Assembly (NCBI GenBank): GCA_910585355.1 | Contig: CAJUDN010000011.1 | Coordinates: forward strand, 1-9,517 | From: an uncultured Lachnospiraceae bacterium | GTDB lineage: Bacteria; Bacillota_A; Clostridia; Lachnospirales; Lachnospiraceae | Direction: 5' to 3' | Length of the DNA: 9,517 nucleotides | Part shown: positions 1 to 6,753 of the stretch, in pieces | How positions within the stretch are numbered: position 1 is the stretch's first letter | How the letters are laid out: each line of letters opens with the position of its first letter | The notes under the pieces: model-generated | Told to the model about the DNA's origin: nothing | Databases searched by the model: none | Seen by the model: only the letters and a program-made list of their open reading frames with translations | Program-made: the position numbers and the translations under genes

Positions 1-48
1 GTCAGTTTTCGGCATTTTGACTAGAAACTGTTAATTTTCAGACACACT

Positions 49-214
49 CTAGTGCTCCATCCAGACAGAAAGTGAAGTAGTGGACTGTCTGATGCGTGAC
101 AGTGCCAGGCAAAATTTCGACGGCGATGTGGGACCATCGACTAGAAATTTTAACGACGCAATGGTACGTGACAGGCAGTTCACAACTACGATTACTGTCT
201 GGATGGAGCACTAG
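49..214. repeat. Long dyad-symmetric element with 20-bp perfect terminal inverted repeats (MITE-like)
   Basis: Positions 49-68 and 195-214 are exact reverse complements over 20 bases, beginning and ending in CTAG. Symmetry continues inward around the same centre (about 131.5): AAAATTTC at 111-118 faces GAAATTTT at 144-151, and CGATG at 124-128 faces CATCG at 135-139. The intervening arms match imperfectly (for example GTAGT near 77 against ACTAC near 185). The unit could therefore fold as one long imperfect hairpin. No convincing reading frame lies inside it. Size and termini suit a miniature inverted-repeat element or a structured intergenic repeat, but no transposase and no clear target duplication is visible. 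The word GACTAGAAA occurs at 139-147 and again at 19-27, so related sequence may extend to the left edge. Confidence 0.7.
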
Positions 215-263
215 GCGGTGGAAGCGCATTAAAACCATAAATAAATTAAGAGGAGACAGGTAC

Positions 264-1388
264 ATGGAAGAGAAAATTCTTACCTATTTAAAATCCCATG
301 AAGAAGAAATTTTTGAGGACTTGAAAACCCTTGTGATGGCAGAAGCCAGTACCTCGGATATCGAGGCGCTGGCGGAGTGCAGAAAAGTGCTGGAACGTCT
401 GATTACCCAGAGGACAGGCGCCGGGACCTATGTATATAAAACGGAAAACGGCCATGACCCGGTACGGTTTGAACTTGGAGAAGGAGAAGAGAAGATTCTG
501 CTCATTGGTCATTATGACACGGTTCATCTCATTGGCTCTTTAAAGTACTATAAAGAGGGAAACAGGCTGCATGGGCCGGGCGTCACTGATATGAAAAGCG
601 GACTGGTCTCTGCCATCTGGGCGGCAAAGGCATATAAGGACCTGGGAATTTGTCCTGGTAAAAAGCTGGTGTTCATTTTTAATGGTGATGAAGAAACAGG
701 AAGTAAAGAATCAGGCAAAATTATCTGTGATCTGGCGAAGGATGCAAAGGCGGCTCTGGTGTGCGAGCCCTGTATTATAAACGGGGATCTGAAAACAGGA
801 AGAAAGGGGACTCTTGGCTTTACAGTGACCATCCACGGTAAGGCTTCTCATGCGGGAAATGCACATAAGGACGGAATTAATGCCATTGAGGAAATGGCAA
901 GAGAAATTTTATTTGTTCAGAGCCTTACGGATTATGAGGCGGGAACGACTTTGAATGTGGGGATTTGCCAGGGCGGAACCAAGGTCAATGTGGTTCCTGA
1001 GCTTGCAAGTTTCCGGGTGGACTGTCGTTATAAAACTATGGAAGAGGGAAAACGTATCAGGGAAGCAATCTGCGGTCTTCCCGTAACTGTTTTGGGAACC
1101 AGAAGAGAAGTGGAAGTTATCGAGGGAAAAGCTCCCATGGAGCAGACCTCGTCCAATCTGGCCTTATTTGAAATTGCAAAAGAATGCGGAGAAAAACTTG
1201 GACTATCCTTCTCCCACCAGTTCGTGGGCGGAGGAAGCGATGGAAACGCTGTGTCTGCCATGGGTATTCCCACCTTGGACGGCCTTGGCGGCTGCGGCGA
1301 CGGAGCTCATTCTTCAGAAGAGTATCTGCTGGTTGACCAGTACATTCCAAGGATTGCGCTGCTGGCGTCTCTGATTTTAAAAATTTAA
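264..1388 (+). CDS. M20 family metallopeptidase, carboxypeptidase G2-like
   Basis: This is a 374-residue, probably cytoplasmic, co-catalytic zinc hydrolase of the M20 family that would remove a C-terminal residue from a short peptide or N-acyl/folyl-type conjugate. The residues expected in carboxypeptidase G2 are all visible: His83 and Asp85 in GHYDTVH, bridging Asp109 in GPGVTDMKSG, catalytic Glu143 and metal-binding Glu144 in NGDEETGS, Glu168 in CEP, His196 of the lid domain in KASHAGNAHKDG, and C-terminal His349 in GDGAHSSEEY. The dimerisation/lid domain lies at roughly 180-290. The start is ATG 264, preceded by an AGGAGA box at 251-256. The frame is open further upstream to 96, but that extension crosses the 49-214 repeat and has no RBS. 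Length is normal for the family and there is no signal peptide. The gene stands alone, ends before a strong terminator, and converges with the kinase gene. The exact substrate cannot be told. Confidence 0.93.
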   Translation: MEEKILTYLKSHEEEIFEDLKTLVMAEASTSDIEALAECRKVLERLITQRTGAGTYVYKTENGHDPVRFELGEGEEKILLIGHYDTVHLIGSLKYYKEGNRLHGPGVTDMKSGLVSAIWAAKAYKDLGICPGKKLVFIFNGDEETGSKESGKIICDLAKDAKAALVCEPCIINGDLKTGRKGTLGFTVTIHGKASHAGNAHKDGINAIEEMAREILFVQSLTDYEAGTTLNVGICQGGTKVNVVPELASFRVDCRYKTMEEGKRIREAICGLPVTVLGTRREVEVIEGKAPMEQTSSNLALFEIAKECGEKLGLSFSHQFVGGGSDGNAVSAMGIPTLDGLGGCGDGAHSSEEYLLVDQYIPRIALLASLILKI

Positions 1389-1499
1389 GGGCTTTTAAGG
1401 CTTTGCTGCCGTTTATAGGAGATAAAAAGAAGCCTTGCGGGCATGTTCAGGTATGGTTTGTGATGAAAAAGGCAGGAAGGTTTGCAGTGAGAGGAGAAA

Positions 1500-1542
1500 A
1501 GGCGGCTTGTGACGAAGAAGGGTCACGGGCCGCCTGTTTTTT
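1500..1542 (+). terminator. Intrinsic terminator between convergent genes
   Basis: Arms at 1500-1513 and 1522-1535 pair over 14 positions (12 Watson-Crick and two G-U) around an 8-base loop, and are followed by G and six T (1537-1542). This is a textbook Rho-independent terminator for the M20 peptidase transcript. The T run stops at the stop codon of the opposing histidine kinase gene. Read on the - strand the same hairpin is followed by TTTCTCC, so it may also terminate the two-component operon, more weakly. Confidence 0.88.
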
Positions 1543-3834
1543 CTAATTTTTAACAGGGAAGGTTACTTCCGCTTTGAACAAATCGCCGTCAATGGTGATT
1601 TGGAATTTTCCGCCCTGAAGGGCAGTCAGATCCCTGGCAATAGAGAGACCTAAGCCGCTGCCTTCGGTGGTTCGGGAGGTATCTCCGCGGACGAAACGTT
1701 CTGTTAGCTCATCGGGGCTGATGTTTAATGGAGAGGCCGAGATATTTTTAATGGAAAATGTCACTTCAGGTCCATGGTCCTCAACCCCAACGTAGACGCG
1801 GGTGCTTTCAAGGGCATATTTAAAGGCGTTGTTATAAAGGTTTTCCAATACACGCCAGAGGCGCCTTCCATCAGCTTCGATCAAAATAACTTCGTTGGGA
1901 AGCGTATTGACCAGTTCCAGATGGCGGAGAGCATACTTATCCTCAAATTCTCCGGTGGTCTGCTGCACCAGTTCAACAATATCAATATTAGCCATTTCCA
2001 GCTTAATATTTCCCGAGCTGGCTCTGGATGCCTCCACCAGGTCTTCGGTCAGCGTTTTTAACCGCTGGGATTTCTGATCCAGAACCTCTAAATATTTCTG
2101 GATCGTGGGGTCTTCCGGGTGTTCTCTCTTAATTAAGTCTATGTAATTAATAATGGAAGTGAGAGGCGTCTTGATATCATGGGACACATTTGTAATCAGA
2201 TCCGCTTTTAAGCGTTCGCTCTTCACTTGTTCGGCCAGAGCAGTCTGCAGGCCGTCGCTGATTCTGTTTAAGCCTTCTGCCAGTCGTGCCTCCAGATGAG
2301 AAAATTGGGAAACCTCCACTTTATAGTTTGTCTCGCCGGAGGCCAGTCTCTCAATGGCCTCATGGATTCGTTCCGTTTGGACTGCATTGCTGTACAGGTA
2401 ATGGAAAACCATAAGATTTCCCAAAACCCATACAATGACAGCCAATATAAACGGGATGGAACGGAAGGCCTCTTCATGGTTTAGAACAAAGAAGGCTCCC
2501 AAAGTAATCGCGAAAACGTTGGCGCTTAAATAAAGAATGTATCCCAGGGTCAGCCGGTACTTAAAGCTGTGCTCGGAAAGGCTTTCCATTACCTCATAAA
2601 GGAAGCTGTTTTTCCACAGAGTTTCGGCCTTATACCGCCGCAGGAGGCTGAAAAAGGTTACAATCACACAGAAGTACACGACGCCGAACATTATGACGCG
2701 GTTCGCTCTGTCCCAGTAATTGGAAGAGACCACCAGGTGGAGAAGCCTCGACAGAAGCGGAGCAACTAAGACTGCTCCCAGGTACGTCACAGACAGCATG
2801 AGAAGCAGCATAATGTCCGTTCTTATCTTATCGAAAGGATAGAGGGTTATGGCCGGGTCGGAAAAGGACTGATGACCGGATGCGTATGCCAGGAAAACAA
2901 AGGTAAGAAAACATCCCGCCAGGCCGATTGCCGCCAGGTAAAGCCCATTGGCGAAGGACTTACGGGAGCTGTTATAGGCGGCAAATTCCTGGGCGTAATC
3001 ATCATTGGCCTTATAACTGGTATCCAATCCAACAACCACGTAGTTTTGGTTGCTGTTATAGGGATTGTTCTGCGCCATCAAAGCCGGGATACTGGGAAAT
3101 GTGGAATCAAAGTTGGTTCTGACAGTAAGATCGCTGGAGTCTCCGGCATAATAAATATATTTTCCCATGGCCATCATATCATCCACCGACATTTCTGGCG
3201 CATTGGTGAGAATTTCATAGATGGCGTTGTTTTTTGAGTAGTAGGCTACGCGAAAGTAAAAATTGGTGAAATCCGACATAAGCCTGGAATAAATGGAGTA
3301 GTAGGAGGAGAATCGGCTTAAAATTTCATAGGTCAGTTCCGGGAGCGTGGCGAAGGACTGATCTGGCCCGGTCAGTTCGTCTTCTGACTGGTAGCAGCGC
3401 CACTGCACATAATATTGCGTTTCATCTTCTTCCGATTGATTTTCCGGAATCCCTTTTAGCTCATAATTGTCGCTTTCATCCAGGTAGTAACCCAGGGACT
3501 TTCCATAGAGGATAATATCGTTTAAAGTATAAGTCACGTCGCCGCCGGGGCCGGAGGTTGCCTGAAGGACCACTTTATTGTAATCCACGCTCCCGTTGGT
3601 TTCAAAAATTTCCTGATATTTTAAGTAGTCAAAAATGCTGGTGATGTCGGATTGTACTTTCCTGTTAAAATCGGGGGACTGCTCAAAGGTTTCACTTTGC
3701 AGCCAGTCCAGTCCGCGGCCATAATTGGTGTTTAAGTACATAAAACCGATTCCCAAGAGAGCTATGCATGCAAATATAAAATGCAGGAAACCGGCCATAC
3801 GTTTTAAAACAGGGGTTAGTGATTTCTGGTTCAT
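1543..3834 (-). CDS. Membrane sensor histidine kinase with large extracytoplasmic domain and polytopic membrane core
   Basis: The 763-residue product would autophosphorylate on His552 and pass phosphate to the response regulator encoded just upstream. Visible layout: a TM helix at about 14-34; an extracytoplasmic region at about 35-295, rich in Tyr, Asp and Asn; then about five more hydrophobic helices (roughly 297-317, 340-362, 380-398, 428-450, 460-482). A HAMP-like linker follows, then the HisKA helix with the H-box NVSHDIKTPLTS (about 549-560) and a HATPase_c domain. That domain has an N-box (NLYNNAFKYA, 665-674) and a G2 box GSGLGL (725-730). A classic DxGxG G1 box is absent; IKNIS (695-699) occupies its place, as in several VanS/PhoR-like Firmicutes kinases. 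ATG 3834 is chosen because AAGGAGAG precedes it by 5 bases. The frame is open to an ATG at 3873, but that would overlap the regulator gene. The sensed signal is unknown. Confidence 0.94.
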   Translation of the reverse strand: MNQKSLTPVLKRMAGFLHFIFACIALLGIGFMYLNTNYGRGLDWLQSETFEQSPDFNRKVQSDITSIFDYLKYQEIFETNGSVDYNKVVLQATSGPGGDVTYTLNDIILYGKSLGYYLDESDNYELKGIPENQSEEDETQYYVQWRCYQSEDELTGPDQSFATLPELTYEILSRFSSYYSIYSRLMSDFTNFYFRVAYYSKNNAIYEILTNAPEMSVDDMMAMGKYIYYAGDSSDLTVRTNFDSTFPSIPALMAQNNPYNSNQNYVVVGLDTSYKANDDYAQEFAAYNSSRKSFANGLYLAAIGLAGCFLTFVFLAYASGHQSFSDPAITLYPFDKIRTDIMLLLMLSVTYLGAVLVAPLLSRLLHLVVSSNYWDRANRVIMFGVVYFCVIVTFFSLLRRYKAETLWKNSFLYEVMESLSEHSFKYRLTLGYILYLSANVFAITLGAFFVLNHEEAFRSIPFILAVIVWVLGNLMVFHYLYSNAVQTERIHEAIERLASGETNYKVEVSQFSHLEARLAEGLNRISDGLQTALAEQVKSERLKADLITNVSHDIKTPLTSIINYIDLIKREHPEDPTIQKYLEVLDQKSQRLKTLTEDLVEASRASSGNIKLEMANIDIVELVQQTTGEFEDKYALRHLELVNTLPNEVILIEADGRRLWRVLENLYNNAFKYALESTRVYVGVEDHGPEVTFSIKNISASPLNISPDELTERFVRGDTSRTTEGSGLGLSIARDLTALQGGKFQITIDGDLFKAEVTFPVKN

Positions 3835-3844
3835 AAGGCTCTCC

Positions 3845-4540
3845 TTACTGCTTTTCAATCTTATAGCCGACACCCCAGACCACCTTCAAATAGCGGGGTT
3901 CCTTCGGATTAATTTCAATTTTTTCACGGATATGGCGGATATGGACGGCAACAGTGTTATCTGCCCCGATGGCATCCTCGTTCCATATTTTTTCATAAAT
4001 CTGGTCAATGGAAAACACTTTTCCTGCGTTTTTTACCAATAAGAGCAGAATATTATATTCGATGGGAGTGAGTTTGATTAATTCACCATCCACAGAAACT
4101 TCTTTATTTTCATCGTTGATTAAAAGACCGCCGCATTTATAAATCTGGGAATTACTCTGCTGGTTTAAGTTTCCAAGCTGCGTGTAGCGGCGGAGCTGTG
4201 ATTTTACACGGGCCACCAGCTCCAAGGGATTAAAAGGTTTCGTGATGTAATCATCGGCTCCTATATTGAGTCCCAAAATTTTATCGGTATCCTCGGATTT
4301 TGCGGACAGAATAATAATGGGAATGCTGCTGGTTTCCCGCACCTTTAAAGTTGTGCGGATTCCGTCCAGACCCGGCATCATAACGTCGACAATCATGAGA
4401 TTCACTTCATTTTTTTCAAGAAGCTCAAGAGCCTCATAGCCGTCAAAGGCCTTAATTACCTGAAAACCCTCTCCGGTGAGATAAATGTTTATGGCTTCTA
4501 CAATTTGTTTATCATCATCACAAACTAAAATGGTCTGCAT
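3845..4540 (-). CDS. OmpR/PhoB-family response regulator
   Basis: This 231-residue cytoplasmic DNA-binding response regulator is the first gene of the two-component unit, and its stop lies 10 bp before the kinase ATG. The receiver domain (about 1-118) carries the acidic pocket Asp8-Asp10 in VCDDDKQ, the phospho-acceptor Asp52 in MIVDVMMPG, the switch Ser79 in IILSAKSED, and Lys101 in DDYITKPF. A winged-helix effector domain occupies about 128-231 with the family signature LTPIEYNILLLL, the recognition-helix region DNTVAVHIRHIREKI, and the terminal hairpin VVWGVGYKIE. The start is ATG 4540 behind GGAGG at about 8 bases. An in-frame ATG at 4591 has no RBS and lies inside the promoter-region inverted repeat. 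Phosphorylation would drive dimerisation on direct or inverted repeats. Targets are unknown, though the dyad upstream of its own gene is a natural candidate for autoregulation. Confidence 0.95.
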   Translation of the reverse strand: MQTILVCDDDKQIVEAINIYLTGEGFQVIKAFDGYEALELLEKNEVNLMIVDVMMPGLDGIRTTLKVRETSSIPIIILSAKSEDTDKILGLNIGADDYITKPFNPLELVARVKSQLRRYTQLGNLNQQSNSQIYKCGGLLINDENKEVSVDGELIKLTPIEYNILLLLVKNAGKVFSIDQIYEKIWNEDAIGADNTVAVHIRHIREKIEINPKEPRYLKVVWGVGYKIEKQ

Positions 4541-4581
4541 GGGACTCCCTCCTTTTATGTAAATGGATTGCAGGACAAAAA

Positions 4582-4617
4582 TTCGCCACATTCAGTATAA
4601 CACAAAAATGTGGCGAA
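4582..4617 (-). promoter_or_regulatory. 11-bp inverted repeat enclosing an extended -10 promoter of the two-component operon
   Basis: Positions 4582-4592 and 4607-4617 are perfect 11-base inverted repeats (TTCGCCACATT / AATGTGGCGAA) separated by 14 bases. Read on the - strand, the spacer holds TGTTATACT, an extended -10 element whose hexamer is 4594-4599. The start point would fall about 45 bases upstream of the regulator ATG, inside the second arm. A dyad over the -10 suggests an operator. An alternative reading is a terminator of the upstream glg operon, because on the - strand the hairpin is followed by TTTTTG, although a 14-base loop is large for that. No good -35 is seen at the matching distance, which fits an extended -10 promoter. 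Confidence 0.6.
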
Positions 4618-4645
4618 CATATTAAAAATTCCTGTCAATAAGTAA

Positions 4646-4809
4646 AAAATAATGTAACTGCTCGGTAGGTCTGTGCATTTACTGCACTGACCGTAAGATA
4701 AACTCGGCCAGAAGGCAAAAATCTCATCGCCGCAGGCGATTTTCAATTGATTTTTGCTCGTAACTGTGATGGCACAGAACAGTTACAAAATAATGTAACT
4801 GCTCGGTAG
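4646..4809. repeat. Non-coding repeat block bounded by 23-bp direct repeats, with several hairpins
   Basis: An identical 23-base sequence (core TAATGTAACTGCTCGGTAG) occurs at 4646-4668 and 4787-4809, a 141-bp period. Between the copies are an imperfect hairpin (4715-4723 with 4749-4757, inner stem 4726-4731 with 4735-4740), a small hairpin (4673-4677 with 4683-4687), and an 8-bp inverted repeat (4760-4767 with 4779-4786). GTAACTG occurs at 4654, 4760 and 4795, and its complement CAGTTAC at 4780, so alternative stems compete. The block starts 5 bp after the glgB stop and lies in the 3' region of its transcript. No credible gene is present. It resembles a genomic interspersed repeat, but copy number elsewhere cannot be judged here. 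Its hairpins may terminate or stabilise the glgB mRNA. Confidence 0.68.
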
Positions 4810-4813
4810 CAAA

Positions 4814-6751
4814 TCAATTAAAACGGAAAACGGCCGTTCCGTAAGCCGGGAGCGGGTAAGCGAAAGAGAAAGGCTGGCCATCGCACTCAGATTTGACAGC
4901 TCTTACCGAGAACGGGTGATCGCCGCGCCCGTAAAGGCCGTGCTTGTTATCCAGAATCAGAGTATAGGTTCCTGCCTTCGGTACGCCCACACGGTAATCA
5001 TCTCTGGCCATGGGGGTGAAATTCACAATAAACAAAAGATTTTTCCTGCCTGTTTCATCTCTTCTTACAAAACTGAAAATACTTCTGTCTCCATCATTGG
5101 CGTTGATCCACTGGAAGCCGTTGAAATCGTTGTCAAGCCGGTAAAGCGCCGGATATTTCTGGTAAATGTGGAGCAGATCGCTGAAATATTTCTGGAGGTC
5201 GCGATGAGCCGGTTCGTCAGCCAGATACCAGTCCAGACCTGTTTTTTCATCCCACTCATGATACTGGCCGAAATCCTGGCCCATGAACAGCAGTTTTTTC
5301 CCGGGGTGGCCGATCATAAAAGTGTAGCCTGCCTTTAAATTGGCGAATTTATCATCCGGGAATCCCGGCATTTTGTTAATCATGGAACACTTTAAATGTA
5401 CCACTTCATCATGGGACAAAGATAAAATATAATTTTCACTGGTGGCATAGGTAATTCCGAATGTCATTTTGTTGTGGTTGTATTTCCTGAAATAGGGATC
5501 TAACTTCATATACTCCAAAAAATCGTGCATCCAGCCCATATTCCACTTAAAGGTAAATCCGAGGCCTCCGGTTTCCGGTCCCTTCGTAACACCGGGCCAC
5601 GCGGTGGATTCCTCGGCAATCATGATGGCCCCGGTCAGGTGTCCGGTTAAGACGCTGTTTAAGTGGCGGAAAAATTCGATGGCTTCCAGATTCTTGTTTT
5701 CTCCATACTTGTTGGGAATCCAGTTTCCGGCGCTTCTTCCGTAGTCCAGATAGAGCATGGAAGCGACGGCATCTACCCGGAGTCCATCCACATGGAAATT
5801 TTCCACCCAGTACATGGCGTTGGCGATTAAGAAGTTTTTCACTTCATTTTTGCCGTAATCAAAAACTTTTGTGCCCCAGTCGGGATGCTCCCCCTTTCTT
5901 GGATCAGCATATTCATAAAGAGGTTCGCCGTCAAAGTCGGCAAGGCCGTGGGCATCCTTTGGGAAGTGGGCCGGAACCCAGTCCAGGATAACTCCTATGC
6001 CTTTTTTATGAAGGTAGTTGACAAAGTACATAAATTCCCTGGGGGTTCCATAACGGGAGGTGGGGGCATAGTAGCCGGTTACCTGATAGCCCCAGGAGCC
6101 ATCATAGGGATGCTCTGCGATTCCCATTAATTCCACATGGGTATACCCCATCTTTTTAACATAATCGGCCAGTTCATGGGCAGCTTCTTTATATGTATAA
6201 TAGCCTTCCTTTTCGGCCCGGTTTGTTTTTCTCCAGGAACCGAGGTGCAGTTCATAGATGGACATGGGGGATTTTACGGGATCCGAGTTCTTCCTGGAGG
6301 CTATCCATTTTTCATCGCCCCATTTGAAGTCGGAGATATCAGCCACAACGGATGCGGTGCCGGGACGGAATTCCGCGCTGAATGCATAGGGATCCGCCTT
6401 AAAAATAATTTTATCTTCCCTGGTGGTAATTGCAAATTTATAGAGGGCGCCAGTGCCAAGACCCGGTACAAAAGCTTCGTAGATGCCGGAGTTTTCCAGA
6501 TTCTGCATAGGAGTGGCATCCGGGTTCCAGCCGTTGAAATCACCTACCACACCGACAGCCTTTGCATGGGGGGCCCAGACGGCAAAGTAAACGCCGTTTT
6601 TCCCTTTGTATGTTTTCGGATGAGCGCCCAGCTTTTCAAAAATTTTGTAGTGGGTTCCCTGGCCGAACAAATATCGATCCAGCTCAGTGATAAATCCTGT
6701 TCCTGTCGGCTTTTTTGATGGAGTTTTTTTCTTTTTGCTTGTTCCTTTCAT
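4814..6751 (-). CDS. glgB: 1,4-alpha-glucan branching enzyme
   Basis: The 645-residue GH13 enzyme cleaves an alpha-1,4 glucan chain and re-attaches it through an alpha-1,6 bond, branching glycogen in the cytoplasm. An N-terminal CBM48 module is visible at about 50-140 (VYFAVWAPHAKAVGVVGDFNGW). The catalytic barrel follows with LDWVPAHFPKDAHGLADFDG at 256-275, nucleophile Asp327 in VDGLRVDAV, the acid/base Glu in IAEEST (Glu380 by position), and Asp448 in SLSHDEV. A C-terminal beta domain closes the protein. The Lys-rich start (MKGTSKKKK) is unusual but well supported: GGAGG sits 7 bases before ATG 6751. It is the short one-CBM48 form compared with the 728-residue E. coli enzyme. It begins 2 bp after the stop of the GH13 gene, whose last codons contain its RBS, so translation is probably coupled. 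No glgA, glgC or glgP is in the window. Confidence 0.97.
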   Translation of the reverse strand: MKGTSKKKKTPSKKPTGTGFITELDRYLFGQGTHYKIFEKLGAHPKTYKGKNGVYFAVWAPHAKAVGVVGDFNGWNPDATPMQNLENSGIYEAFVPGLGTGALYKFAITTREDKIIFKADPYAFSAEFRPGTASVVADISDFKWGDEKWIASRKNSDPVKSPMSIYELHLGSWRKTNRAEKEGYYTYKEAAHELADYVKKMGYTHVELMGIAEHPYDGSWGYQVTGYYAPTSRYGTPREFMYFVNYLHKKGIGVILDWVPAHFPKDAHGLADFDGEPLYEYADPRKGEHPDWGTKVFDYGKNEVKNFLIANAMYWVENFHVDGLRVDAVASMLYLDYGRSAGNWIPNKYGENKNLEAIEFFRHLNSVLTGHLTGAIMIAEESTAWPGVTKGPETGGLGFTFKWNMGWMHDFLEYMKLDPYFRKYNHNKMTFGITYATSENYILSLSHDEVVHLKCSMINKMPGFPDDKFANLKAGYTFMIGHPGKKLLFMGQDFGQYHEWDEKTGLDWYLADEPAHRDLQKYFSDLLHIYQKYPALYRLDNDFNGFQWINANDGDRSIFSFVRRDETGRKNLLFIVNFTPMARDDYRVGVPKAGTYTLILDNKHGLYGRGDHPFSVRAVKSECDGQPFSFAYPLPAYGTAVFRFN

Positions 6752-6753
6752 AC

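Noticed and set aside
96..263. N-terminal extension of the M20 peptidase frame by 56 residues
   Set aside because: The extension crosses the dyad element, has no ribosome-binding site before 96, and its residues do not resemble the family, whereas ATG 264 has a clear RBS.
1463..1546. 27-codon + strand frame (MKKAGRFAV...) before the terminator
   Set aside because: No ribosome-binding site, and its codons run through the terminator hairpin; it is more likely 3' untranslated sequence.
2872..3237. 121-codon + strand frame inside the histidine kinase gene
   Set aside because: It is the antisense shadow of the kinase coding sequence; no RBS and no recognisable protein features.
4555..4746. 63-codon - strand frame between glgB and the response regulator
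   Set aside because: It lies across the repeat block and the promoter dyad, has no ribosome-binding site, and is composed largely of hairpin sequence.
6137..6718. 193-codon + strand frame opposite glgB
   Set aside because: Antisense shadow of the CBM48/N-terminal part of glgB, with no RBS or family resemblance.
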